Source of the DNA: Symbiodinium natans | Lineage: Eukaryota; Sar; Dinophyceae; Suessiales; Symbiodiniaceae | Assembly: GCA_905221605.1 (NCBI GenBank) | Contig: CAJNDS010002201.1 | Location: forward strand, 281,022 to 345,021 | Direction of reading: 5' to 3' | DNA: 64,000 nucleotides | Part shown: positions 12,301 through 22,319 of the stretch, piece after piece | Layout: every line of letters begins with the position of its first letter | Numbering within the stretch: the stretch's first letter is position 1 | The notes under the pieces: generated by a model | The model's database searches: none | The model's input: only the letters and a program-made list of their open reading frames with translations | Told to the model about the DNA's origin: nothing | Program-made: the position numbers and the translations under genes

Positions 12301-12519
12301 CCCCTCTTCTGGTGAACTCATACTCTCACGAGGATTGGCCTGTCTCAGCCACAGTCGGTACCTTATGGCATGCACTGCGAAATCAGCAACCTCCAGCTAA
12401 AAGCCACCTGGCAAACTCTGCTCCCGGGGGCAAGGCGATACCTGGTGGCGCTAGGAAAGCGCGGCAAGGTGACCCAGAGCCGATGGCTGCATGCGGCACT
12501 GCATGCACATGATCCACAT

Positions 12520-12888
12520 CTGGGAACCATTTAAACGGTGACGGAAGAGCAAAGACTTGCCAGGCAGGACGCTTCCAGGATTTTGCTCAGCTCATCTGCT
12601 TTCGGAACAGCCTCAGCACATGGCCCCAAGGCCAATCGCAGTACGGTCACACAATCATGTTTAGGGTTTCGGGCTCTTAAGGCGTGCTGGCGGCAGTTCC
12701 AAGACGGTACATGAAGTTCCTGAATCCTGCTGCTGCCGCTACTACGAAAACGGCTGCCGCTACCGCTACCACGACCTCTACTATATCTCCTACTACCTCC
12801 TACAACCTGCTACTACCGCCTACAACCTACCACTACCACGACTACCACCGCTACCGCTACCGCTACCGCGACCGCGACCGCGACCGTC

Positions 12889-12934
<46 letters not shown>

Positions 12935-13070
12935 TTATCATTTCCCACTCCCACTCCCCTCTTTTTGCAGTTCGCGCCTTATTGTATTCTCAGCTATGCT
13001 GACAGAATGAGAAAGTTCCGCAACTTCTCCCTGCTGTTGGATGCTGTTGGGGGTTTCTCGGGGAGAGTCG
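12520..13070. other. Intergenic, before the sulfotransferase pair
   Basis: Contains the compound microsatellite and, at 12660-12675, one TTTAGGGTTTCGGG pair. No gene seen. Confidence 0.5.
12733..12935. repeat. CTAC/CCGCTA/GAC compound microsatellite
   Basis: Degenerate CTACTAC and CCGCTA units lead into CGCGAC units and then about 14 perfect ACG units. It creates an artificial poly-Asp frame. Confidence 0.9.
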
Positions 13071-13071
13071 T

Positions 13072-14019
13072 CTACACGGTTTGGTATCCAAGCCGCTCCT
13101 GAAAAGATCGATATTGTGCAAGGAGGTCAGCCGGCAGGACTGAAGTGAAAGCTTGCAATGCCCTCGCCTCGCATTCAGGGTCGTTCTTGTGATCGTCTAC
13201 ACCATCCGGATAACGGTTGAGGTCTGCCCACTTCGATGCCTCCAAGCACTGCTGCCGGTCATCTTCCGAGATCATGTCGCCGAACAAGAAATCCACCATC
13301 TCTTCGGCTGCCTTGTCAAAGCCCTCAGAAGAAGCTGTGGCATTCTCATAGTCGAGGCGGAACCTGTCTGGGTGCGGAGCATCAAACATGTCGGTCATGT
13401 TCTGCACCATCGGAGCTGCTGCCTTTGCAACAAAGCTCAGCCCATCTGCGAAAGGGAGAGAAGCTACCGTAACCAGGGGCCACCCAGGAGGGAAGAATAT
13501 CGCATTGAAAATTTCTTCTCCGCGGGCGTGGTAGCAGTAAGCGGAGACAACCATGTTCACTGGGTTTCGAACGGTCCCTGCTACGCGGAGGCCTTTACCC
13601 CTCGCTTCTGCAAACTTCTGTGAAAGCTCCAAGGTCTCTGGTCCACACATGTCAATCATCACCTTGACCGGAGCTTCGACATTGCGACAGATGTTATAGC
13701 ATGGCTGAATCACAGCACCTTGGTCGGCATCGCCAGCGCCAAGTGTTGCAAACATGTACATCCACATCTTGTGCATCAGGTACACGCCAGACTTATGATG
13801 CACAGCAGCAACATAGTCGTAAATGTCCCACGGTGTCCGTAGACCAGATTTGGTTGCAACTGACTTTGTCCCTGCGAATCGTGCCTGTGCCCTTTTTTGG
13901 ACGAGGTTCGTTGCGCAAATCTCCTCAGCTTGGACTGAGCATGCTGAGCACAGAAGCAAAGCGAGCCAGAGTCCAGAAAATCCAGAGAGAGCTCGTCTCC
14001 ATGTATCCATTAGCCGCAT
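13072..14019 (-). CDS. Sulfotransferase-like secreted/luminal protein, copy A (315 aa)
   Basis: An intact single-exon frame of 315 codons. Residues 1-31 look like a signal peptide (hydrophobic core GLWLALLLCSACS). The 5'-phosphosulfate loop is HHKSGV at 74-79, and the 3'-phosphate motif is RNPVNMVVSAYCYH at 151-164 with R151 and S159 in the PAPS-binding positions. This is the layout of membrane/luminal sulfotransferases, which move sulfate from PAPS to sugars or proteins in the secretory pathway. The usual Thr after KSG is Val here. The acceptor substrate cannot be told. The gene has no introns, unlike every other recognised gene in the window except the BTB gene and copy B, so both copies may be retroposed. 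The C-terminus QYRSFQERLGYQTV is nearly identical to that of copy B. The first ATG follows a degenerate spliced-leader-like sequence (see findings). Confidence 0.8.
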   Translation of the reverse strand: MRLMDTWRRALSGFSGLWLALLLCSACSVQAEEICATNLVQKRAQARFAGTKSVATKSGLRTPWDIYDYVAAVHHKSGVYLMHKMWMYMFATLGAGDADQGAVIQPCYNICRNVEAPVKVMIDMCGPETLELSQKFAEARGKGLRVAGTVRNPVNMVVSAYCYHARGEEIFNAIFFPPGWPLVTVASLPFADGLSFVAKAAAPMVQNMTDMFDAPHPDRFRLDYENATASSEGFDKAAEEMVDFLFGDMISEDDRQQCLEASKWADLNRYPDGVDDHKNDPECEARALQAFTSVLPADLLAQYRSFQERLGYQTV

Positions 14020-14469
14020 TGGCTACTGACATGCGCTGCTCGGGGGATTTCGAGCAACACTGCGACAAGAGAATAACGACACGACCCCGCCCCCCCTCTG
14101 CAAAGTCGGCACCTTCCTCGTGTTCGTATGTGCTGCTAGAGACGAAACAAAAATGCGACGACATGGGGGCAACATCACTACCAGCACGGCTGCCAGAGAA
14201 TACGAAAGCAACTGATTGCACATCGCTGCAAGAAGGAAGCTCCGTACTCGCAGTCGGCAAGTGCTCTAGCATCTTCGCTTTAAGGGACGAAGCAACAATA
14301 GGAAGCAAGCTGCACAGGACCCGTGGAATTTCAGAACCAGACTATCACAAGCGGTCTCAACTCGGGACCACTAGACATGGTACTTGGTGGATGCATTTTT
14401 GGGCAGGGGCCTGACTTCCTTGCCAAGCGCGAGGGAACTCACCAATGCCTCTCAGCAGGCGAAGCCACC

Positions 14470-15378
14470 TTATGTGGCTGCATATCCTAGTCGCTCCTGG
14501 AATGAGCGGTAGCGTGACAGGATATCTGCAGGCAGTGAAGGCACGTACTTGCGCACTTCGTCCTCGCACTCTTGATTGTTCTGATGGTCATCGGTTGGCG
14601 GGTGACGATGCAAATCTGCCCATTTCGTTGCATTGAGAACCTGGCTGCGCTCTGCAGGGGTTATCAGGTCCTGGAACAAGAAGTTCATCATCTCTCCCAT
14701 CTGCTGGTCGAACCCGTCAGAAGATCTGGTGAGCTTCTCGTACTCCAGGCGGAAAGTATCATGGGATGGCTGCTCGAAGGCACTCGTCATGTTTTCAACT
14801 GCTGGCAGCATCCCCTCCGCAACAAGCTTGAGCCCTTCCTTTGGGCCCAAGACAACCAAGAGTGCTGCGGGGAAGAAAAGGATGCTGTCGAGCTCCTTGC
14901 CCCGATGGTGATAGCAGTATGCCGAGACAATCATGGACACCGGATCTCGCACGATTCCCACCACGCGCATGCCGTTTGCGCCGGCTGCTACCCGCTCTTC
15001 CTGCGCTTTGTCGTAGGAGTACATGTCAACCCATATCTGGATGGGAGCCTCAGGTGAGTAGCAGGTATGAGGATAGCAGGGCTGTATCCACATGCCCATG
15101 TCGCTCGTCGTCGCCCCAAGGGCAAAGAAGATCAGCTCCCATAGTTGGCCCATGACGTAAACACCGGACTTGTGATGTGCGACAGCGATGTACTTGTGCA
15201 TAAGCCATGGCTTCGAACGTGAACTTTGGGCTGTTGAAAGCGTGGACAGTGGAGCGAATCGTGGCAGCGCCTTCCTTTGGACGAAGTTCAGTGCATTGGA
15301 CTCTTCGGTAATGCCGGAACAGCAACAGACTGAATAATAGAGAAAAAGACAGGACCACAGTTGGGCAGCCGTCTGCAT
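14470..15378 (-). CDS. Sulfotransferase-like secreted/luminal protein, copy B (302 aa)
   Basis: A tandem paralogue of the gene at 13072-14019, in the same orientation with 450 bp between them. The frame is 302 codons with no intron. Residues 1-22 are hydrophobic and cysteine-rich (LWSCLFLYYSVCCCSG), a probable signal peptide or anchor. The PAPS-binding motifs are HHKSGV at 68-73 and RDPVSMIVSAYCYHHRG from 144, with R144 and S152 conserved. The pair shares IQPCY after the P-loop, KWADL.R.P..DDH...ECE near the end, and YRSFQERLGY at the C-terminus, with clear divergence elsewhere. This is an older duplication, not a recent gene conversion. Val replaces the KSGT threonine, as in copy A. The upstream 50 bases show no spliced-leader-like match. 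Confidence 0.8.
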   Translation of the reverse strand: MQTAAQLWSCLFLYYSVCCCSGITEESNALNFVQRKALPRFAPLSTLSTAQSSRSKPWLMHKYIAVAHHKSGVYVMGQLWELIFFALGATTSDMGMWIQPCYPHTCYSPEAPIQIWVDMYSYDKAQEERVAAGANGMRVVGIVRDPVSMIVSAYCYHHRGKELDSILFFPAALLVVLGPKEGLKLVAEGMLPAVENMTSAFEQPSHDTFRLEYEKLTRSSDGFDQQMGEMMNFLFQDLITPAERSQVLNATKWADLHRHPPTDDHQNNQECEDEVRKYVPSLPADILSRYRSFQERLGYAAT

Positions 15379-15419
15379 GGCGATAGGAACGGGAAACGCA
15401 TGAGTATGTAGGTCAGGCT

Positions 15420-16610
15420 AGAAGCAGGTTGTCTGAGCCTGAAAATTCCCCAAACACACGACCAGTTCGCTTCAGAGCAGGTGATGCCATCAAGGACACG
15501 CCATGTCTTGTTCTATGCTGGGCAGTTGTGCTGCGCTGAGCTTCTGGCCAATTTCTGTTCTCGTCTGCTGGAAATGAGTCTGCAGAGGGCATCTGCACCG
15601 ACTACTTCCACATTTCACAACATCCTGGTGGTGAAGCACGCTACCTGTCGACCATCATAGGAGCTCTCAAGCTCAACTTGTGGACTTGGCACCCAGAGAA
15701 GTGAGGGCTTCTAGCTTAGAATAGACCATGAGCAAGGCTGCAATGCGTGCCAACCTCTCCCCGACCTTCACGCCCACCCCCCCGCCCTTGCTGGCAGCGG
15801 AAAAAGGCAGTCACCCTCAGGCGAGGGATTCTCTGGACTGTTACGCGCAAGTCATCTACAGCAGTTCAAAGATCAAGTGCGTGCTGCTTGACTCAAGCAA
15901 AGCGAGCCTGCTGACATCATCGACCTGAGCGCGTGTGCTACCGACTTCTCGTGCTTAACACATGTCTCGCCATGTCTTGCCCCATCCCTGTGGTAAGAGG
16001 ATTTGCTCATTTACAAGCGCACCTCCAAACCCCAAAAATTCCAGTCGATTCGGAGCATCACATGAAGTCCACGTCAGCTCAGCCCTCGTAGCTCACTCTC
16101 ACTGCCCAAAACCCTTCGGTAACATCCCCCTGAACCCGTATTCTTGGCAATTTGGCCAAGCCCATGCATACATCTCTCTCGTAAAGAGGGGCGGCCGAAT
16201 GCGAGCTTGAGTGCGGGTTTTCGAAAAAACTCTCCAAACCATGCTCGCTTTCGGAGTTCAGACAGTGAAAGCAAAGAGAACTAGATCGCCGAAAATTCGA
16301 TCGCCGACCCCACAACGCCACCGTGAGCAGTTGAATTTCGGGTCTCGAAATCAATGACCCTTTCGGTGTTTTCAGCTCGCATATGCGCCGTGCACGCATT
16401 TTGAGGGCACGTAGACATCGAGACATGTCCCCGACATCGCAAGTAACATAGGACCAAGATTGGGGATGCCAAAGGATGTCATCTCTGCAGCTTGGTCCCT
16501 TGGTGTTGGTTTAGGGTTTAGGCTTTAGGGTTTAGGGTTTCGGGTTTGGGGTTTCGAGGATGTTTGTTAGTGCACCTGCCGAAGCGCCGGCAGGTGCGGT
16601 ACCCACTGCT
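15420..16610. other. Mostly intergenic
   Basis: A minus frame at 16426-16079 (115 codons) and plus frames at 15728-16210 are open, but none is convincing. A TTTAGGG tract lies at the end. Confidence 0.35.
16509..16556 (+). repeat. Interstitial TTTAGGG telomere-type repeats, degenerate
   Basis: About six units with variants (GGCTTTAGGG, TTTCGGG, TTTGGGG). It lies 60 bp from palindromic element copy 1. Confidence 0.85.
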
Positions 16611-16615
16611 CGGTG

Positions 16616-16736
16616 GCCATCACTTGGGATGCCCCCTCTTAATACTAACAGTCCTGAAATCGGGATTATAATCGCGGGTTCCTACCATCCCTACGAAGGA
16701 CTGTTTATATGAGGGGGGAACATCCCAAGCCATCAC
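16616..16736. mobile_element. 105-bp palindromic MITE-like element, copy 1, with 8-bp target duplication
   Basis: The element occupies 16624-16728. It begins TTGGGATGCCCCCTCTTAAT and ends in the complementary arm ATGAGGGGGGAACATCCCAA. The arms continue inward as ACTAACAGTCC and GGACTGTTTAT. It is flanked by perfect direct repeats GCCATCAC at 16616-16623 and 16729-16736, a target-site duplication. It has no coding capacity, so it depends on an element elsewhere. The 8-bp duplication fits hAT-like and a few other DNA transposon groups. Confidence 0.85.
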
Positions 16737-16945
16737 TCATACAAGGTACAGAGCCACAATCCCACAGCAACCCTTTTCTGACGAAGAGCCGTCGGCAGCG
16801 CCAAGGAGACTTGACGAACAGCAGCGCCACCGCCGGGACCAATGGGGGTACGCACGACCTGGGCAAGAAGCAAAAGGGCATAAGGGCGCAGAGCTATATA
16901 CGATCTGATACAACTTTGATTGACTGCACGCTCTACAAAGCCCCG

Positions 16946-17522
16946 TCATGCATGATCGAAGGATCTTGGCAATTCTGCTTGACCGCAACACGCACTTCGT
17001 GGCAGTGGGATGGTCCCCTGCACATCGAGGTCCCCTGCCACCCTTCTTCTCTCCGCAGGCAAGGGTTCGCCAAGCAGCATGACCTGCCAAGGTGCTTGGA
17101 CTTCGTTTTGCACAGCCAAGACTTGGGGGTGCTTCGCTGCGTGAAAGCACAAATTGACAAAGCGCGTACAAACAGACCGGACGGCCTCCATCTCTTCCTC
17201 TGCTGCGCGCAGCTCGTGACCTGGGGTGACTCGTATCGAGGAATAGACTCCAGGTGCGAAGAGCACTGGCCTGCGCATCACTAACTGTCGAATCACTCGC
17301 ACGAGAAGAGTCCCACTCTACCAGGCGCACCATATCAATGAAGAAACCTGATGGACTGATGCCCATTGAAATCCACTGAGCCTGCGGCCCAGCCTTTTCA
17401 AAGCTGCCTCTTGGTCTACTGGCCTCTAGTCCAGCAAGGTCAAAATACTTTGCCACTCGAATCACCTGCGAATCATGTCGCAAAGCATCGACATCTACAG
17501 TCGAATGCTTCAGTCTAACCAT
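16946..17522 (-). CDS. Candidate two-exon gene, unknown product
   Basis: At 17522-17300 the minus strand reads KHSTVDVDALRHDSQVIRVA and on to PSGFFIDMVRLVEWDSS. At 17280-16946 a second frame reads LFAPGVYSSIRVTPGHELRA, then EEEMEAVRSVCTRFVNLCFH and QVLAVQNEVQAPWQVMLLGE. Both are regular and coding-like. The frame switch near 17300 needs a short intron or a sequence difference. No domain recognised. Confidence 0.4.
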
Positions 17523-18009
17523 CGACTGGGATCGGTGTCGAGGGAGAGCACATCTGTCGCGAAATAGAAATTGCCTTTACATTAATCATCAGATCTGATG
17601 ATCTCAGCTGTCTGTTTTGTTCGTGATTTCCCGCCTTGGGCTAAGTCACGACTCGCCAAAATTGGGCAGTGATGCTTCCGCAGCGTCACACGTGCAAGAC
17701 TATCACTTTCTGCGTGCGAAGCAGTAGTGTCATGTGCAAGAAAACCTGTCACGCGATTATTGCGAGAAAGCTGTGGTGATTTTTGCTGTTCGTGCCACAC
17801 CGTCGGGACGCATGTGCGAGAATGTTTACTTTGGAAACCGGACACTCAAGCCCCCAGGATCCGCCAGATACGTACACAGACAGCCCATCTGCGGGTACCT
17901 AGCTTTCGTGCCTGCTCTCAAGTTTTGGATTTTGAAGACTATTCCTCTCCATTAGATTGGCCGTTTCAGGGCTACAGGTGAACAAATCAAGGGGCACGAG
18001 CGGCGTGCA

Positions 18010-18327
18010 GTGAATCTGGACTATCTGGATCCGACACCCTTCCGATTGAGGCTAGCGCGCATCGGCTTCAGCAACCACTTCTGCGGTTGCCTTTCACAAT
18101 CCCAGAGACGCCAAGAAACACGCGAAGCTGCGCGCGGTACCATTAACCCAAAGGGGGCAGAAGAACGCATGGGCAGTGCTCTGTCCACCGAAGCCTCGTG
18201 GCTCTTCACTGCATCACGCAGGGCCCTGGCAGCTGCGCCTGGCAGCGCAGAGGTTTTGCAGACAGAAGTACGCGGAGTGCTGCACAAAGTGCCAGCTCTG
18301 GTCATGCCGCCTCAAGCCTATCTCTAG
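18010..18327 (+). CDS. Candidate 105-codon ORF, unknown product
   Basis: The plus-strand frame reads NLDYLDPTPFRLRLARIGFS and ends SALSTEASWLFTASRRALA...LVMPPQAYL before a stop. The opposite strand is also open for 94 codons, so the strand call is uncertain. No motif recognised. Confidence 0.25.
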   Translation: MNLDYLDPTPFRLRLARIGFSNHFCGCLSQSQRRQETREAARGTINPKGAEERMGSALSTEASWLFTASRRALAAAPGSAEVLQTEVRGVLHKVPALVMPPQAYL

Positions 18328-18419
18328 CTAGAGGAAGACCAAGTAATTACGGGTTGGACATCTTGCGACTCTACAGGAAGCTCTGCATAGCATGCCACTT
18401 CCAACCCCCGCCAGACTCA

Positions 18420-19405
18420 TCAGACTCCCTTCTTGAGGCCGTTTGAAAACCCCTTGGTGGACCTTTGGTGTGTCCCGACTGAAGGGGCGGCAAGACCCAG
18501 TTCGCTCTGCTGTCGCTGCAAGGCATGCCCTATGTGCCCCCGAAAGAGCACTGCACAGCAATGTCTCAGCCCCTCAGTCACGTTGCCACGTCCCAACAAT
18601 TTGTTCAACTGCGTCTCCTGACAGCCTTCGTGCAGTGTGCGACTCAAAACACTGCCCCCCAGCAGGCCTAGTGCGCTTGTGGACGGCTTTACGGTAGCGG
18701 CTGCAGCACGGAAGCCTCTCAAGGCAACCGAGAACCGTGACCGCATCGTAGTCAGAAACAAGACCTTTATGGCTCGAGGCATCGGGCAGCTTACAGTACC
18801 GCAAGATTTCTCTTCGTTGCGGATCTCAGAAACTTCGTGGGTGGGTCTCCGCAAGCTAAACTTGTTCTTCTCTCTCCTGTCCTAATTTCGACTCTGCAGG
18901 CAACAGGCGAAGATTCCAGATCAGGCAACCACAGCCCACGGTACAGGTATCATGCGGCCAAACCACTCAATTCAATTAATTAAATCGCCCGAACCAGGAA
19001 GTCGGAAACACAAAACAAGAAATTCCTGCAGCAATCGCGTTTCCTCTTTTTGAACAGCCTGACCATGCCATCGGTTCCTACACGTTGGGGCGTGCGCGCG
19101 CGCGCGTGTGCGTTGGCAGATAACCTCATCTTTTGCCCGGCTTTCATCTCCATCTTCTCCACCAACTCACTCGCGATGCGGCGAGATTGGCTACGCATGG
19201 GCGTTGGTGTTGTGGTGCTGCCATGTGTGGACATCCTGTGCAAGGCCTGGGCACTTGCGACCCTGGCAGCCATCATGCTGTGCTGGATGTAGGTGGTGCC
19301 CGCCGATGAGCCACAAACGACACAGTGCTTCTGGAATATTCTGGAATGCTTCACGAGGCGATGAACGCAGACTTCACGGCCATCAGGAGGGAAGAAGCAA
19401 AGCAA
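18420..19405. other. Coding-like sequence open on both strands
   Basis: Frames of 60-145 codons overlap on both strands (minus 18854-18420 and 19405-18980; plus 18637-18885 and 19050-19292). The minus frame at 19330-19120 (SMMAARVASAQALHRMSTHG) and the plus frame at 18680-18800 (AATARK-type, RIVVRNKTFMARGIGQL) are each plausible. I cannot choose a strand or product. Confidence 0.2.
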
Positions 19406-19496
19406 GCGATCTATGTAGCGGATGGCTTGCTGATTTCTCCGGTTTTGCCTTAGCGTCGAACGCGTCGGCAGTAGGAACTGGCAACCACAAACTTAT

Positions 19497-20544
19497 TTAG
19501 GCTTGGCAAGGCACTGAGACCAGCAAACCAGCGCTGGAAAAGTCGACGGTGGCCAAGCTTGCGGACTCTCCTTGCATGTAGATCTCTGCTTCTGTTGCAT
19601 GATGTGAGGCTGTTGCTTGCTGGTCAGCCGGATGCCATGGCGTGGGAGGCAAAATAAAAGGCGGTGACTTGAAGCAAAGCATCAAATCTGCGAACAACTG
19701 CTCACCAAGTTGAGGAGTCCGCCCTCCCGGCTGCTCTTCAATGTACCTTGCTTGATTTTAATGCAGCACTCATGGCCCAGATTGGGAGCATGCCCCGCCC
19801 ACTTCTGCAAGGCACCTGTGGACAATGTCTTGGGGAGTTCTATGGCCCATCGTCAGCAAGGTGGGCAAGTAGCACAACAGAAAGCCAGCAGGATCAAGCT
19901 CAGCCAGCCAATCCAGAAGACACGTCGGCGGAACTCTCTTCGGGATGTCCACCACGGCTGGGAAAGAGCTCGTACCTACAACTGCAGAAACATACTGGCC
20001 ACAAGAAAGTGTGCCGGCTTTCTTCCGTCAGCCTGCGGAATGATCGGGGGCCTCACTGCCATACTTCTTCCGCTCCTGGAAAGGCTGCAAAGGGCCATGA
20101 GCCCATACATTCTCAGGTCAAGACGTGTTCAAGAAGTGTACCGACTGCTTGGGCCCCAGCTGCAGCTGCTTTGGCTCGAAAGGTCCGGCCAGGCCTGCAT
20201 CAGACTGCTGAGAAGCCGCAGATTCCCCACATTGAAGCAAGAACAACGCCTGACGGAAATCGTCCAACCATCAAGGTCTGAAAGATGCCTCGCAGGGGGC
20301 CGCGGTCTTGGCACAAGAGTCTGCGCATCCCGATGCCAGCTCCCTAAGCCCGCTTCGCACCCCCTCCCCAAGCCTCTGCACAGCACGTTGGGCAGCGATT
20401 TCGCAGGCGAAAGAAAGCTTGCCAACGCCCTGACAAGCCAGCAAATACGAAAACAGTGCCATAAGAGGCTGCAACTTGGAGGCGAAATTGCAGGGGAAGT
20501 CTCAGCAGAACAGCTTCCAGCACAGATCTAGCTAAAAATGACAC
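19497..20544 (-). CDS. Candidate exons, unknown product
   Basis: Minus-strand pieces: 20474-20281 (LACQGVGKLSFACEIAAQRA, ending at a TTTCAG site), 20270-20115 (WLDDFRQALFLLQCGESAAS), 19990-19770 (VPPTCLLDWLAELDPAGFLL, then TPQDIVHRCLAEVGG) and 19697-19497. The third has the look of a small helical domain, but I cannot name it. A 273-codon plus-strand frame (19710-20531) covers the same sequence and remains an alternative. Confidence 0.3.
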
Positions 20545-20574
20545 GTTTATAGTGGCAGCTTCGAAGCCATAAGT

Positions 20575-20934
20575 TCAAGAATGTGAACAGCAGTAGGCTC
20601 CACAACGTTGGACGGACATGGGCAAATGGAGGGACCCTCCCGACTCTGATGCAAATTCCGAGCTCCTCGTTTTCGGGTTCTCTGTGTCTATATACTTCCC
20701 CCGGTTTTCGCACATTTCGCAGGTTGACTTTGGTTTTTGCGATCTGGATTTGGAAGTGGCAGCGGGCATGAACCATGAACGAGCCCGCGAAACGTGTGAA
20801 AGCAAAGCCGGGCGAAGTGAAGTGTGGAATGTGCCTGCTCTGAAAATGCCAGCCTTGTGCTGCCCGGTCTTGCGGTCATAGAACACTGCACACGATATGA
20901 TTTCCTTTGGCCAGACAAAACATCCAACTGCCAC
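20575..20934. other. Coding-like sequence, strand uncertain
   Basis: The minus strand is open for 119 codons (TCEMCENRGKYIDTENPKT region) and the plus strand for 87 codons (GKWRDPPDSDANSELLVFGF). Either could be an exon. The minus reading would put it downstream of the RRM gene in the same orientation. Confidence 0.2.
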
Positions 20935-20959
20935 GTGCTCAACACCGGCTGGCTCAACA

Positions 20960-21083
20960 ATGTCTCTTGGGGATGTTCCCCCTTATACTTATACTAGCAG
21001 TCCTTAATCGGGATTATAGTGCCCCCGATTATGGTCCCTAGTAAAGGACTGTTAGTATAAGGGCGAACATCCCACATGTCTCT
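20960..21083. mobile_element. 108-bp palindromic MITE-like element, copy 2, with 8-bp target duplication
   Basis: The element occupies 20968-21075, with arms TGGGGATGTTCCCCCTTATA and TATAAGGGCGAACATCCCAC. It shares the inner AGCAGTCCTTAATCGGGATTA block with copy 1. Perfect 8-bp repeats ATGTCTCT flank it at 20960-20967 and 21076-21083. It sits about 200 bp beyond the stop of the RRM gene. Confidence 0.85.
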
Positions 21084-21280
21084 TGCCAAACGAGTGGCTT
21101 CTCTTGCAAACAAGCCGCCCCACAATCCTCGAAGTGCTTCCTGAGGCTGGTCTCGTTTGTGTGCCAGCTGATGCTGTCCACCAACACCTCCACATCCAAA
21201 CCGGGGATTTGATAAGAACTGAAAAAAAGAAAGGACGTCCCACCTCAAAAGATGGCGCTTCATGGCCAGCTCCTGTGTCA

Positions 21281-22225
21281 TCATCCGAATTGCTCGAGGT
21301 GTTTGGACGAAGCTGGTCTGAGAACGCGGGCAGCGCCTCTAAGGCCATCCCGAGGCGGGAGCTCATGGAAGGGGCGCACGACAATAGGCCGCCCGTCTAG
21401 CATGGCATCATGCAGCAGCAGTGCTTTATCGGCAGCTTCCAGGGAGGCGAACGTCACCTTGCCGAAGCCTTGCAAGGGGTTAACCCTTTGCTGCCAGGAA
21501 GATGGGGAACCCACGTCACAAATGTGCTACAGCTCCAAAAGAGTTCCCTTGTTTTCGAACATCCCCGACAGTCAGTAGGTATGTGGCGGTCGAAAGCTGA
21601 GAAAACGCGCTGTGGAGTCTAGGATGGTAGAGGCTCCTTGGCTGCCGAGTTTCAAACAGTAGCTACAGGTCCGGGTTGCGTTGGCTCTGCCAAGGGCCAT
21701 CTAGAGTGTGGTTTTTTTAAATTTTTTTTTAGGGAGCTGGACAAGCTTGAGACTTGAGACCAGCCCACGCGATGAGGTTGCAAAAGCGCTCGCCTTGAAA
21801 ACCCCGCCATCCCAAGATGCATGATCCTTCGGCCCTGAACTCAACATTTCACCCCAAGTCAAGCAGACGACCGTTGGCTTTCTTCTGACCCTGCATGAAG
21901 ATTCTACAAGGAATCCCGTCTGTTTCTCAACTCGACAGCCGCAAGCCGCAAGCCCGTAGCCTCGTGAACGACCTGTACCGCGGTCCATGGAGACGTCTGC
22001 TGACACAACAGCACCGCAACTTCCAAAGAAGTCGTACAGCCTGTCGCTTGTAGTTGCCCAGCAAAGTCCAGCAACGAACACGCATGGAGAAACCTTTGCA
22101 GATGGCTGAGAAGGCGCCGTCGTTCCTTGCAGATGCTGCTGAATTTCCTCCTTCGTGAACTCCCCGGCAAACTCCCTGGCCAGATCAGCTACGGTGTAGC
22201 CTGACTTGCTCGCAGCGGTGGTCAT
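21281..22225 (-). CDS. Small RNA-recognition-motif (RRM) protein, two exons
   Basis: The first exon runs from the ATG at 22225 to 21961 and carries a short N-terminal helix-like region (YTVADLAREFAGEFTKEEIQ), then RNP2 as VFVAGL at residues 50-55. A 492-bp GC-AG intron (21960-21469) splits the domain exactly inside RNP1. Joining the exons gives RGFGKVTF, a canonical RNP1, and then the closing strand LDGRPIVVRPFHE. The second exon runs 21468-21281 and ends in a stop after SSKHLEQFG, giving about 151 residues with one RRM. The protein should bind single-stranded RNA; splicing, transport or translation roles are all possible. The second exon may instead splice on to sequence near 21280-21060, where another open frame overlaps, so the C-terminus is less certain. 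Confidence 0.85.
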
Positions 22226-22319
22226 GTTCGAAAGATCACGGCGCCATCTACAAGCAAGAATGCGCACGTTGGCTTCTATGACGAGCCAAGAAGAGCACGG
22301 CGCAGAAACGTTCACAACA

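Noticed and set aside
12684-13010. Frame with poly-aspartate
   Set aside because: It is the ACG microsatellite.
16737-16945. Downstream part of the 261-codon minus frame
   Set aside because: Cys/Ser/Arg-rich and unlike the first part; the other frame above 16946 is better. It probably runs through an intron or UTR and over palindromic element flank.
19710-20531. 273-codon plus-strand frame
   Set aside because: Basic and Leu/Arg-rich; minus-strand pieces with acceptor-like joins fit at least as well. Kept only as an alternative.
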